Assembly (NCBI GenBank): GCA_016717655.1
Contig: JADKFC010000003.1
Span: 124,001 to 188,000, forward strand
Direction of reading: 5' to 3'
Source of the DNA: Saprospiraceae bacterium
GTDB taxonomy: Bacteria; Bacteroidota; Bacteroidia; Chitinophagales; Saprospiraceae
DNA: 64,000 bases
In this document: positions 21,721 to 31,584 of the stretch, piece by piece
Layout: every line of letters starts with the position of its first letter
How positions within the stretch are numbered: position 1 is the stretch's first letter
Made by a program: the position numbers and the translations under genes
The notes under the pieces: generated by a model
What the model was told of the DNA's origin: nothing
Database searches by the model: none
The model's input: only the letters and a program-made list of their open reading frames with translations

Positions 21721-22738
21721 ATGGGTTCGGCTCCTTCCACCATCATCTTGATTTGGTTGGGGCTTTGCTTTTCATCCAGCCTCGTTAGGGCACAGGATCC
21801 GGTTTTTTCTCAATTTTTTGCCACTCCGATACAAATGAATCCTGCTTTTGCGGGCTTAAGCGAAGATGCCCACATTTCATCCGTTTACCGACTGCAGTGG
21901 CCGGGCATTTCTGCTTCCTATAATACCTTTGCCCTCGGCTATGATCAATTTTTTGATGCCTCTAATCTGGGCCTTGGCTTCCAGATCAATAGAGATGTAG
22001 CCGGCAATGGTGCTCTTGGAACCTCCAGAATTTCTTCAATGCTTTCTTATCGATTGAATATCAATGATGAAACCTTTATAAGGGGCGGTATTGAAGCTTC
22101 ATTGATCCAAAAATCATTAAACTGGCAGAAATTATTGTTTATGACGCCATTGAAAGTGTGGGCGGCAGTATAACGCCAGGAGGTAGCTACCTGCCATCAG
22201 CAGAATTAGAGCCAGCCAATACCCGAAGGGCTTACCTTGATATCGGCAGTGGCCTGCTCTTATACAATTCTGCCTACTACTTTGGCCTGGCCATCAACCA
22301 TATGAATACACCCGAGGATCGTTTTTTAAGGGATAATCTTGAAAACTACCAGGGTTTGCCGCTCAGATGGTCTGTCCATGGAGGTTACCAGTTTAAATTG
22401 GGCAGGAAAGCAGCCAATGGACTTTACTCTTTTGTGCTCCTAATTTACTCTACACCCGGCAAGCTTCTTTTTCTCAACTCAATGCAGGTATTTATCTTGC
22501 TGTAAACCAATTGGTTGGAGGTATTTATTTTCGTCAGTCCGGTGCCAATGGAGATGCGGTGATCTTCCATGCCGGCATCAGAGACAGGCACTATACTCTC
22601 GCCTATAGTTTTGATTATACGGTCTCTGGACTCACTATCGACACCGGTGGTGGTCATGAAATTTCAGTTTCTTATCATTTTATGAGCGACAAGCCCCGAA
22701 GGTCAAAACTCAACGATTGTTTGCAATTGTTTAGGTAG
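21721..22738 (+). CDS. porP: PorP/SprF family type IX secretion protein (two frameshifts)
   Basis: Outer-membrane beta-barrel of the PorP/SprF family. Many Bacteroidota have several copies; they assist PorK/N/L/M-linked secretion or the display of gliding adhesins. ATG 21721 gives a signal peptide ending 'SLVRAQDP', followed by the family start 'VFSQFFATPIQMNPAFAG'. Other family segments are 'LGLGFQINRDVAGNGALG' and 'YYFGLAINHMNTP'. The frame is broken at a T-run at 22138-22140 (one base missing) and again near 22430-22436 (one base missing). Corrected length is about 339 residues. Pieces lie at 21658-22173, 22158-22505 and 22511-22738. It diverges from porU and precedes gldJ. It could equally be named sprF. 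Confidence 0.82.
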
Positions 22739-22961
22739 TGACAATAAAACCTGAAAAAAATCGTTAATTCGTAGCAATATGGTGATCAGCAAATTGACTT
22801 AGACTGGAGAAAAAAAATAAGGTTATTCTTTCATTTTTCTCCCCATTTCAATTTCTGGTACAATTTGTGATGACATTTTGGAGACAATGTAATTTTTGGG
22901 TCATTGGTCTGCATTTTTTTGTGAAAACACAATAAAAATGGCCTTCGATCAATTTTTTACT

Positions 22962-22969
22962 TATATTTG
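22962..22969 (+). promoter_or_regulatory. -7 box upstream of gldJ
   Basis: TATATTTG, an exact TAnnTTTG match, 51 bases before the gldJ start. No good TTG sits at the expected distance, so the upstream element is weak or absent. The rest of 22739-23020 shows no other feature. Confidence 0.45.
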
Positions 22970-23020
22970 TCGCCTGATTTGAATAAAGGGGTTTATTAAA
23001 ATTAAAATTTTTTGTGCTAA

Positions 23021-24523
23021 ATGAATAGAATGTTCAGGTTAACGCTTGGTCTTTTCACTGTGGTAGTTTTGCTCAGCGCGTGCAGCAAAAGTGTAGAAAA
23101 GTCTTCAACTACAGGATGGAATTATAATGACCCAGAATGGGGTGGTTTCCAAAAATTGGATTACGAGGGTCAGATCATTGGCCCCAATCTGGTACCCATT
23201 GAAGGAGGAACCTTTAATATGGGTCTTACAGAACAGGATGTAACTTTTGAGTGGAACAACGTTCCCCGTAGGGTTACTGTTTCTTCATTTTACATGGATG
23301 AAACCGAAGTTGCCAATATTGATTATCGCGAATACCTTCACTGGTTGAGAAAAACATACGTTTCTTACCCTGGTGTATGGAGACAAGCTCTACCCGACAC
23401 CCTTGTGTGGCGTGAAGAATTGGCCTACAATGAGCCAATGGTAGAAACTTATTTCCGTCACCCATCTTACGATACCTATCCTGTTGTAGGTGTAAACTGG
23501 GAACAGGCCACCAAATATGCAGAGTGGAGAAGCGACAGGGTCAATGAAATGATCCTGATCGAAAGAGGCATCCTCAATCCAACGCCTGATCAAAAGGATT
23601 CTGAAACTTTCAACTCCAAGTCTTACCTCGCTGGACAATATGCCGGCAATGTGAAGAAAAACCTGAAGGACAATGTCACAGGTGGAGAAAGACAAGTTAC
23701 TTTTGAAGACGGAATTTTGTTGCCAGACTACATCCTTCCTACAGAAGCACAATGGGAATATGCTGCCCTTGCTTTGAGAGGCAACCAACCTACTTCACAA
23801 GATGAAGTAGTGACTGACAGAAGACTTTATCCTTGGAACGGCAACACTTCCCGTTACAAAAAACATACAAAAACACAAGGTGATATTCAAGCCAACTTCA
23901 AAAGAGGAAGAGGAGATTACATGGGTATGGCAGGTGCACTGAATGATAATGCATCTATTCCAGGTCCTGTAAGATCATTCTTACCCAATGACTTTGGATT
24001 GTACAACATGGCAGGTAACGTAAGCGAATGGGTACAGGATGTTTACAGACCTATGACCAGCACCACCTTAAGCGATCCTGAAAACCACGACCTCAACTCA
24101 TTCAGGGGTAACGTTTTCAAAGAGTTGATCCTTGATGAAGAAGGCAAACCCATAGCAAAAGACAGCCTTGGTAAGTTGAAATCCCAAATGGTGGAAGATT
24201 CAATGGTAGCTGAAAGAGAAAACTACCGCAAAGGAAATGTCAAAAACTTCCGCGATGGTGATGCTGAGTATGTAAGATATGGTTACGGTGTTACTACTTT
24301 GATCAATGACAGCTCAAGAGTGATTAAGGGTGGTTCTTGGGGTGACAGATTATTCTGGTTGTCTCCAGGTGCCAGAAGATTCAAAAATCAGATCAAATCT
24401 GACAGAACCCTTGGCTTCCGATGTGCCATGGTAAGAGTTGGAGCAGAAGGCTTCGATGGCGACCTTGGAGGAAACAACTTCAAAGAAGCGGGTGCTTCTA
24501 AAATAAAAAGAAGATACAAATAA
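23021..24523 (+). CDS. gldJ: Gliding motility/T9SS lipoprotein GldJ
   Basis: 500 residues. N-terminal lipoprotein signal with lipobox 'VLLSAC'. The rest is a formylglycine-generating-enzyme (sulfatase-modifying factor) fold: 'VPIEGGTFNMG', 'VSSFYMDETEVAN', 'YPVVGVNWEQATKYAEW', 'LPTEAQWEYAA', 'LYNMAGNVSEWVQD', 'VIKGGSWGDR' and 'LGFRCAM'. GldJ and GldK share this fold; length and the position between porU and murF point to GldJ. GldJ is an outer-membrane lipoprotein needed for stability of other Gld proteins and for T9SS function. Its enzymatic Cys pair is not expected to be used. Followed by a strong terminator shared with no other gene. Confidence 0.87.
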   Translation: MNRMFRLTLGLFTVVVLLSACSKSVEKSSTTGWNYNDPEWGGFQKLDYEGQIIGPNLVPIEGGTFNMGLTEQDVTFEWNNVPRRVTVSSFYMDETEVANIDYREYLHWLRKTYVSYPGVWRQALPDTLVWREELAYNEPMVETYFRHPSYDTYPVVGVNWEQATKYAEWRSDRVNEMILIERGILNPTPDQKDSETFNSKSYLAGQYAGNVKKNLKDNVTGGERQVTFEDGILLPDYILPTEAQWEYAALALRGNQPTSQDEVVTDRRLYPWNGNTSRYKKHTKTQGDIQANFKRGRGDYMGMAGALNDNASIPGPVRSFLPNDFGLYNMAGNVSEWVQDVYRPMTSTTLSDPENHDLNSFRGNVFKELILDEEGKPIAKDSLGKLKSQMVEDSMVAERENYRKGNVKNFRDGDAEYVRYGYGVTTLINDSSRVIKGGSWGDRLFWLSPGARRFKNQIKSDRTLGFRCAMVRVGAEGFDGDLGGNNFKEAGASKIKRRYK

Positions 24524-24536
24524 CTCAAAAAATAGA

Positions 24537-24562
24537 AAAGGCCCGATCGGGCCTTTTTTTTT
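24537..24562 (+). terminator. Rho-independent terminator after gldJ
   Basis: AAAGGCCCGATCGGGCC stem-loop followed by a run of nine T, starting about 13 bases after the stop codon. Confidence 0.9.
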
Positions 24563-24567
24563 GTACC

Positions 24568-25833
24568 ATGGACACACTTTTACAACTCTTCCTCTCATCC
24601 CGCTCCATCTGTACGGATTCACGAAAAGTTAAGTCGGGTGATCTTTTTTTTGCCCTCAAAGGTGCTAATTTTGACGGCAATGAGTTTGTCTTAAATGCAC
24701 TTGAAAAAGGTGCTCTTGCTGCGGTTGCAGATGATGCAACACTATTTACCGAAGCCCCTAAAGGAGTCATCATTGTAGACAATGCACTCCAGGCATTGCA
24801 ACAACTGGCCAGGAAATACAGAGATACCTTACAAATTTCGGTTGTTGCCCTCACAGGATCTAATGGTAAAACCACCACCAAAGAACTTGTGGCCACTGTC
24901 CTTGCTCAAAAATACAAGGTTCATTTTACCCAGGGCAACCTCAACAACGAAATTGGTGTACCACTCACCTTGTTGTCAACTCCTCCTGACAGCGAAATAT
25001 TGATCGTTGAAATGGGAGCCAACCACCAGGGAGAAATTGATGCGCTCTGCCGGATTGCCAATCCGGAGTACGGGCTGATTACCAACATCGGCCTGGCCCA
25101 CCTCGAAGGCTTCGGAGGTCCGGAAGGGGTTAAGAAAGGAAAATCTGAAATGTATCGTTATTTGCATTCACAAGGAGGCACCATTTTTTTAAATATATCC
25201 GATTCAACCCTGGTCGACCTTGTTCCTGAAAAAAGTAGGGTATTGACTTACGCGGGCAATGATTACACGATTGTGGAAAACACCACATTTTTAACCTTGG
25301 CAGATGACAGAAATAAGATAATCAAAACCCAGCTTACAGGTGATTACAATAAATCAAATGTAGTAGCTGCCATTTTTATGGGAAGTTATTTTGGTGTTGC
25401 AGAAACACAAGTTTATGAGGCATTGGAAAATTATATTCCCACCAACAACAGATCTCAACAAATTGATTTCAAAGGCTGCCATCTGATTAAAGATGCTTAC
25501 AATGCCAATCCATCCAGCATGGCTTCAGCCTTGCATTCTTTGATTCATACTGTAAAATCACCCAAGGTGGTCATCCTGGGAGATATGCTGGAGCTTGGAG
25601 ATTTTAGTCAAGAGGAGCACCAAAAAGTCCTTGACCTGGTTTGCAGTCAACCGGATATTGAAGCAGTAATGATCGGACCTAGGTTTGGAGCTTTTAAGGA
25701 TACCTACACAGCAAAATTTTACAATTCTGTACAAGAGGCCTATCCCAATATCAATTGGAAGGCTTGGCAAGGCAAAACGGTGCTGCTAAAGGGTTCAAGA
25801 GGAATCGCCCTGGAAAAGTTGCTGGAAGAATAG
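24568..25833 (+). CDS. murF: UDP-MurNAc-tripeptide D-Ala-D-Ala ligase MurF
   Basis: 421 residues. Cytoplasmic ATP-dependent ligase that adds D-Ala-D-Ala to the peptidoglycan precursor. N-terminal domain with 'DSRKVKSGDLFFALKG' (about 14-30); P-loop 'GSNGKTTTKEL' (about 96-106); 'EMGANHQGEI' and 'NIGLAHLEGFG' of the central Mur ligase domain; C-terminal domain with 'DAYNANPSSM' and 'ILGDMLELG'. The start ATG lies only 6 bases after the gldJ terminator T-run. The gldJ-murF order is conserved in other Bacteroidota. Converges with the arginase-fold gene 6 bases downstream. Confidence 0.93.
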   Translation: MDTLLQLFLSSRSICTDSRKVKSGDLFFALKGANFDGNEFVLNALEKGALAAVADDATLFTEAPKGVIIVDNALQALQQLARKYRDTLQISVVALTGSNGKTTTKELVATVLAQKYKVHFTQGNLNNEIGVPLTLLSTPPDSEILIVEMGANHQGEIDALCRIANPEYGLITNIGLAHLEGFGGPEGVKKGKSEMYRYLHSQGGTIFLNISDSTLVDLVPEKSRVLTYAGNDYTIVENTTFLTLADDRNKIIKTQLTGDYNKSNVVAAIFMGSYFGVAETQVYEALENYIPTNNRSQQIDFKGCHLIKDAYNANPSSMASALHSLIHTVKSPKVVILGDMLELGDFSQEEHQKVLDLVCSQPDIEAVMIGPRFGAFKDTYTAKFYNSVQEAYPNINWKAWQGKTVLLKGSRGIALEKLLEE

Positions 25834-25839
25834 ACTCTA

Positions 25840-26778
25840 TTAATTTTCAAATAAATATCGATGAAGGCGGTGGGTTACACTCCCTTTTACCGCTTCTTCA
25901 TGGTCGGTTCTGGTGCAAGGCAAATACAACTTCGACTCCTCTTGCTGAATCCGCACCCACCATCGTTGGGTAACAGGGTCATGTGCAAATTCTAATACTT
26001 CATCGTAATCCTGCAAATTGACAAAAGTAATCTCTGTAGCAGTTTCTGCTAACAAAGGTCCCTGTTGAAGCCCTTCAATAAAGTACCAAATTGCCGTAGC
26101 ATACAGATCCATCATGGGCGACCTGGTAGAGGCAGCGTTTACCTTAGTAGTGGTGTCAAAACCAATCAAAGAAATACCTGGAGAGTGTGAAGCAAACCTG
26201 ACCAATTGGATGAGTTCTTCGGGGCTCAGACCAGAAGGCTCGCTCGCAGCACAATCAGCTGCAAAAGACGACTTACAAACGGATGCATCTACATGAACAA
26301 CAACCGCTGCCCGAAGAATCGGTTCCATTGCATTCAAATCCTCAGTCAGCAAACCCAATGAGGCAGAGTCCATCGATCTTTGTTCCAATACCTGAATGTC
26401 TTCCGAGGAAACAAGGTGGCGCTGAAAACCAAGGCAATGAGGGGTCATGGGCAGATTGAGCCCATGAATCCGGTTTGAAATCAAATGTATATGATCAAAG
26501 TGTTGACTTAACTGCTGATAATGGAATTCTTCAGCCCCCACCAACAAGACCTTACTGCCTCTCTGAATGCAGTGCCTTATTAAACCGATCTGCATCTCTG
26601 GGTCTTTTCCTAGAAAAGCAACACCTACAGAAAGCCCTTCAAAATGTACCTCGAACCGATGGAAACACAACATCAATTCTTCCAAAACTTTCTCATTTAC
26701 ACCCAAAATAATTGCATCGCAATAGGGCAAAATCTGATTTTCTTTACCAACTTCGCACTGCAAAATGAAATGTTTCAT
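25840..26778 (-). CDS. Arginase/formiminoglutamase-fold protein, probably degenerate
   Basis: 312 residues from the ATG at 26778 (MKHFILQC); a frame extending to 26844 is open but starts in a weaker context. Similarity to the arginase/agmatinase fold is seen in the order of segments: 'GSKVLLVGAEEFHYQQLSQ', 'VVHVDASVCKSSFAADC', 'PSGLSPEELIQLVRFA' and 'ISLIGFDTT'. True ureohydrolases have GGxH, DxHxD and DxDxxDP Mn2+ motifs; here only single acidic residues remain at the expected places. It is therefore likely a non-catalytic relative (inference). It converges with murF. The assignment rests on motif order, so another Rossmann-like alpha/beta fold cannot be excluded. Confidence 0.6.
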   Translation of the reverse strand: MKHFILQCEVGKENQILPYCDAIILGVNEKVLEELMLCFHRFEVHFEGLSVGVAFLGKDPEMQIGLIRHCIQRGSKVLLVGAEEFHYQQLSQHFDHIHLISNRIHGLNLPMTPHCLGFQRHLVSSEDIQVLEQRSMDSASLGLLTEDLNAMEPILRAAVVVHVDASVCKSSFAADCAASEPSGLSPEELIQLVRFASHSPGISLIGFDTTTKVNAASTRSPMMDLYATAIWYFIEGLQQGPLLAETATEITFVNLQDYDEVLEFAHDPVTQRWWVRIQQEESKLYLPCTRTDHEEAVKGSVTHRLHRYLFEN

Positions 26779-27066
26779 AAATCTTTTTTGTGAGGTCTTA
26801 TTTTGCCCACTAACCAGGATAACCAAAGATGCCAACCAGCTCATTATTCTTGTGCTCAGGCAAAAATAATTGCCAGAGAGTCAAGTTTTTATCTGAAAAA
26901 TGTTCCATTTTCCAGTCAGGCACTGCTCATTGTATCTACCCCGTTATTACTGGCCTATCTTCCTATCAGGCTTTAAAAATTAGTCTTTATAGGATTGGCA
27001 AAACCTCTGTTGTTAACAGTTAAAATTTTATTCAAATATATAAAAGTTTATAAACCAAATAAAATT

Positions 27067-28302
27067 ATGATGAATCTTGATCAACTGCTCGATAAATACA
27101 AGGCCAAGGAGCCCGAAATTGTCTTTGAATGGAAGGATGCCTTAACCGACGCCAGGGGCTGGGTTGTCATCAATTCATTGAGAGGCGGAGCAGCCGGAGG
27201 GGGCACCAGAATGCGCAAAGGATTGACCAAAGACGAAGTGGTTTCTCTTGCCAAGGTCATGGAAATTAAATTTTCGGTTTGTGGTCCACCCATTGGAGGA
27301 GCAAAGTCGGGCATTGATTTTGACCCACAGGACCCCCGACGCACCGAAGTTTTACAACGTTGGTATGCAGCTGTTTTTCCCTTGCTCAAGTCCTATTATG
27401 GTACCGGCGGCGATCTCAATGTGGATGAAATCAAAGATGTAGTTCCCATCACTGAAGACCTCGGCCTTTGGCACCCTCAAGAAGGCATTGTCAATGGTCA
27501 CTTGCATGCCGGCAGCGGTCAGGCCATCAACGTACTGGGTCAGCTAAGATATGGCTGCAGCAAAACGGTTGAAGATCCGAGCTACTGTCCTCAATCTACC
27601 CAAAGATATGCCGTAGCAGACCTGATAACTGGATATGGAGTGGCTGAGTCGGTCATCCATTACTATCAAATTTTCAAACAAAGCGATGTTGTTGGCAAAA
27701 AGGTAATCATCCAGGGCTGGGGTAACGTAGCCTCAGCGGCAGGCCTATATTTGTCAAGAGCAGGAGCCATTATTGTCGGCATCATTGACAGGGCTGGTGG
27801 AATCATTGCTCCCGATGGCTTATCCGCTGAAACGGTAGAAAGCCTATTTTTGGATAAAAAAGAGAATCGATTGAGTGGTGAAATCCTCCCATTTGAAGAA
27901 GTAAATAAAAAAATTTGGCACCTGCCTTGCGATATTTTTGTACCCGGTGCGGCCTCAAAAATAGTAAGCAGAGCCCAGGCGGAAGCCCTGGTGGAAGCCG
28001 GCTGCGAAGTCATTTCCTGCGGAGCCAATGTCCCTTTTTCAGATGACGGAATATTCTTTGGCGAAACTGCCAGATGGCTTGATGAAAATATTGCGCTCAT
28101 TCCCGATTTTGTTGCCAACTGTGGCATGGCCCGGGTCTTTGCCTATTTGATGGAAAATGAGGCTGATTTGACCGATAAAGGCATTTTTCAGGATGCTTCT
28201 CAGACAATTGGCACGTTTTTGGAAGCTTTGTTCAGGGAAAACCCTGGAACAACCCAGATTTCCCAACGATCTTTGTTCAAAAGTTTACAAAAACTTGATT
28301 AA
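27067..28302 (+). CDS. Glu/Leu/Phe/Val dehydrogenase family protein
   Basis: 411 residues from the ATG at 27067 (a second ATG follows directly). NAD(P)-dependent oxidative deamination of an amino acid. The dimerisation/catalytic domain has 'SLRGGAAGGGTRMRKG' (about 40-56) and the catalytic Lys segment 'GPPIGGAKSGIDFDP' (about 73-87). The NAD-binding domain has 'VIIQGWGNVASAAGLYL' (about 214-230) and 'GAASKIVS'. The overall length and motifs fit the family, but substrate choice (glutamate, leucine or another) cannot be read from this. It stands as a single gene; 288 bases upstream of its start hold no clear promoter or other gene. Confidence 0.85.
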   Translation: MMNLDQLLDKYKAKEPEIVFEWKDALTDARGWVVINSLRGGAAGGGTRMRKGLTKDEVVSLAKVMEIKFSVCGPPIGGAKSGIDFDPQDPRRTEVLQRWYAAVFPLLKSYYGTGGDLNVDEIKDVVPITEDLGLWHPQEGIVNGHLHAGSGQAINVLGQLRYGCSKTVEDPSYCPQSTQRYAVADLITGYGVAESVIHYYQIFKQSDVVGKKVIIQGWGNVASAAGLYLSRAGAIIVGIIDRAGGIIAPDGLSAETVESLFLDKKENRLSGEILPFEEVNKKIWHLPCDIFVPGAASKIVSRAQAEALVEAGCEVISCGANVPFSDDGIFFGETARWLDENIALIPDFVANCGMARVFAYLMENEADLTDKGIFQDASQTIGTFLEALFRENPGTTQISQRSLFKSLQKLD

Positions 28303-28308
28303 AGATAC

Positions 28309-28338
28309 TTGCTTATTAACGAATAAAACCTACATTTG
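28309..28338 (+). promoter_or_regulatory. Predicted promoter of the OmpA-family gene
   Basis: TTG at 28309-28311, 19 bases of spacer, TACATTTG at 28331-28338; close to the ideal Bacteroidota pattern. The start codon follows 31 bases later. OmpA-family proteins are usually abundant, which fits a strong promoter. Confidence 0.65.
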
Positions 28339-28369
28339 TAGTTCAAAGAAGAATATAAACAATTTTCCT

Positions 28370-30105
28370 ATGACACGAAAAATATACGTTTACGCACTAT
28401 TATTTCTGGGCGGCACCTTGTTCGCACAGGATGATATGAAAAAAGACCAGACGGATGCGAGTTTCCGCATGGGCCAGTCCAACTATACAGCCAAGCCAAA
28501 AAATGCTTGGGAGTTGGGAGTTCATGCAGGTCACTTCTTCATCGATGGTGACGTGGACAGGACTATACCCGGAGGATATGGACTTGGTCTTCACCTGAGA
28601 AAGGCCATTCATTACTCATTCTCTATCAGGGCTGACCTGTTTTATGGATCTGCAACCGGACTCGAGCCTCAAAGATGGACACACGCTTCTGTGGGTGAGC
28701 CAGTGGGCGGTGGTTTGATTGAGAAAGAATATTTACCTTATGCCAATAATGCCGATGGATGGTTTCCAAGCCATAAAACGACCCAGGTATATGGCGTTAT
28801 GCAAGGTGTTCTTAACATCGGTAACATTCTTTTCCACCAGAAAAACAACAAGTGGAACTGGTACTGGACCCTTGGTGTAGGTCTTTCAAGTCACAAAACA
28901 AAGCTTGACTTGTTAGATGGCAATAACCAGCCTTATCAAAACCTTCTGACCACTTCAGGGTACACAGAAGAAAAATTCAATACCAAAAAGGTAGAGGTGA
29001 AATCAAAGATGCCCTTAATAAGATCTATGATGGCACTTACGAAACAGAAGGCCCTAAAAAAGCAGGTATCTTCCGTTTAGGTGATGAAACCAACGTTCAC
29101 GTAATGTTTACTACTTCAGTAGGTGTTTCAAGAAAATTGAGCAAGAGAATCAACCTGGGCATTGAGCACCAGGTAATGGCTACTGACAATGACTACCTGG
29201 ATGGTATTCGTTTCCGCAGCGAAGATGACCTTTCAGCTGATGTGGATCTTGAGCACTATACCAACCTACGTTTGGCTATCAACCTTGGCAACTTAGACAA
29301 AGTGACTGAACCTTTGTACTGGGTTAATCCATTGGATGCCACCATGAATGACATTGCTGAGTTGAAAGCAAGACCCGTTCTTGACCTTACAGACAGCGAC
29401 AGTGATGGTATCATTGATATGTTGGATCAGGAAGTTGAAACTCCTGCAGGAGCACCGGTTGACACCAGAGGTGTTGCCCTTGACTCTGACGGTGATGGCG
29501 TAGCTGATTACAAAGACAAAGAACCTTACTCTCCAATTGGATATGAAATAGGAAAAGATGGCGTTGCCAATGTTAAAAAATGCGAAAGCTGTCTTACTGA
29601 GGCAGATGTATTCCGCATGATTGACTCAAGAACAGCCGGATTCAAAAACGACTGTGGAAAATGGTTCTTGCCTATGATCCACTTCGATCTTGACAAATCA
29701 AGAATCAAACCTGAATTCTACGGTCACTTGCACCATGTAGCTTCAGTTTTGAAACAATGCCCTTCTGCATGCGTGTCTGTGGTAGGTCATACAGATGTTA
29801 GAAATTCAAACAACTACAACAATATGCTTTCTTACAACAGAGCTCAGGCTGCTGTTGACTACCTTGTTACCAACTACGGTATCGACAGGTCAAGATTGAA
29901 ATTGATGTATGGTGGAGAAGATGCTCCAATGGTTGGAAAATCTAAAACTGAAACTGAACACTATATGAACAGAAGAGTTGAGTTCAGACTTTGTGAACCA
30001 ACCGATGCTGAGATGCAAAAACCAGAAGGTAAAGGCGGAAACAGCGGAAATACTTCTGGCAATTCAGGCTCTATCTTCAAAGGCAATAAGAACTCTGGTT
30101 ATTAA
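28370..30105 (+). CDS. OmpA-family outer-membrane protein (one frameshift)
   Basis: Signal peptide from ATG 28370 (to 'GTLFAQDD'), an N-terminal beta-barrel-like domain (about 30-330), a linker of thrombospondin type 3-like Ca2+ repeats ('DLTDSDSDGIIDMLD', 'ALDSDGDGVADYKD'; about 342-390), then a C-terminal OmpA domain (about 435-550) with 'IHFDLDKSRIKPE', 'VVGHTDVRNSNNYN', 'SYNRAQAAVDYL' and 'NRRVEFRL' that would bind peptidoglycan. A Gly/Ser/Asn-rich tail follows. The frame breaks in the A-run 28985-28989 (one base missing); corrected length is about 578 residues. Pieces lie at 28193-29080 and 29104-30105. It has its own promoter and terminator. Confidence 0.87.
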
Positions 30106-30125
30106 TCATTTGAATTAATACGACA

Positions 30126-30161
30126 TAAAAAAGGGAAGTGATGATATCGCTTCCCTTTTTT
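30126..30161 (+). terminator. Rho-independent terminator after the OmpA-family gene
   Basis: AAAAAGGGAAG paired with CTTCCCTTTTT around a short loop, ending in a T-run. About 20 bases after the stop. Confidence 0.88.
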
Positions 30162-30334
30162 GTTACACACAAATGTCAACAACGATTCACATTTTGTATT
30201 AGGTAGAGGTATTTTTCAAAACCCTATACAGCATCCTGTGTTTTATAACTATCAATTTTGGCAAAGCTTTAAGTTTCTTGCTGAAATACCCTAATTTTGC
30301 ACATTATCCAAATCATCAGAAATACAATACCTAT

Positions 30335-31578
30335 ATGGCGGAGATAATAAGAATGCCCCGATTGAGCGATACCATGGAAGAAGGTAACATAGTTGCCTGG
30401 TTGAAAAAAGTAGGAGATACCGTAAAATCCGGCGACATTTTGGCAGAAGTGGAAACCGATAAGGCAACCATGGAACTGGAAAGCTTTTTTAATGGAAAAT
30501 TGCTTTATGTTGGTGTCCAATCCGGCCCCGTTGCGGTTGACGGCATTATTGCTATAATTGGTAAAGAGGGTGAAGATGTGCAGAGCATTCTGGCAAGTGC
30601 GGGCACGCCCACAGCGACAGCAGCTCCTGCCGAAGCACAAAAGCCTGCTGAACCTGAAGCAGCCCCAGTGGCTACTGTGGCTCCAATTCCAGCACCTACT
30701 CCAGCACCAACAGCCTCTGCAGAAGAAGCAAGACTTAAGGCTTCACCCCTGGCCAGATCGGTTGCTGATAAATCTGGCGTTGACCTCAGCCTTATTAAAG
30801 GCTCAGGCGATCAGGGACGCATTATCAAAAAAGATGTTGAATCATTTTTAGAAAACCCGGTAACTACCCAGCCTGCTGCAGTAGCTCAGGCTATTTCTCT
30901 GCCCGCAGGAGAAATTCCGGTGACCCAAATGCGAAAGGTCATTGCCAAAAGACTGGGAGAAAGTAAATTTACGGCCCCCCATTTTTACCTTACCATGGAA
31001 ATTGATATGGAAACAGCCATGTCTGCTCGTACCGCCATCAATGCAGAGGGTGATGTGAAAATCTCTTTCAACGACTTTGTTGTTAAGGCCTGTGCATCTG
31101 CCTTGCGCAAACACCCAATGGTCAATTCTTCATGGATGGGAGATAAAATCATTATCCACAACGTGGTCAACATTGGCGTGGCAGTGGCCGTACCGGATGG
31201 ACTCCTGGTTCCTGTGGTCAACAATGCAGATATGAAAAGCCTTAGCCAGATAAATGCGGAGGTCAAAGATCTGGCCAAAAAAGCAAAAGATAAAAATTGC
31301 AACCCCAGGAAATGACGGGTAATACATTTACCATTTCCAACCTGGGTATGTTCGACATCGAAGAATTTACAGCCATCATCAACCCTCCTGATGCCTGCAT
31401 CCTTGCCGTGGGTTCTATAGTAGAAAAACCGGTTGTTAAAAACGGAGCCATTGTGGTGGGTCATACCATGAAAGTAACCCTTAGCTGCGACCACCGTGTG
31501 GTAGACGGGGCTACAGGAGCTCAGTTTCTGCAAACACTCAAGTCGGTACTGGAGAATCCTGTAAAAATGCTGGTCTGA
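30335..31578 (+). CDS. pdhC: Pyruvate dehydrogenase E2, dihydrolipoamide acetyltransferase (one frameshift)
   Basis: Core enzyme of the pyruvate dehydrogenase complex, transferring acetyl from lipoyl to CoA. Start at ATG 30335 (MAEIIRMPRLSDTMEEG). One lipoyl domain (about 1-78) with the lipoylated Lys in 'ETDKATME' (about 44); an Ala/Pro-rich linker (about 88-130); an E1/E3-binding domain (about 133-170, 'ASPLARSVADKSGVDL'); and the catalytic domain with 'DHRVVDG' (about 385-391). The frame breaks in the A-run 31292-31296 (one base missing); corrected length is about 414 residues. Pieces: 30278-31315 and 31297-31578. E1 and E3 are not in this window. recR follows after 6 bases. Confidence 0.88.
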
Positions 31579-31584
31579 TCCTAA

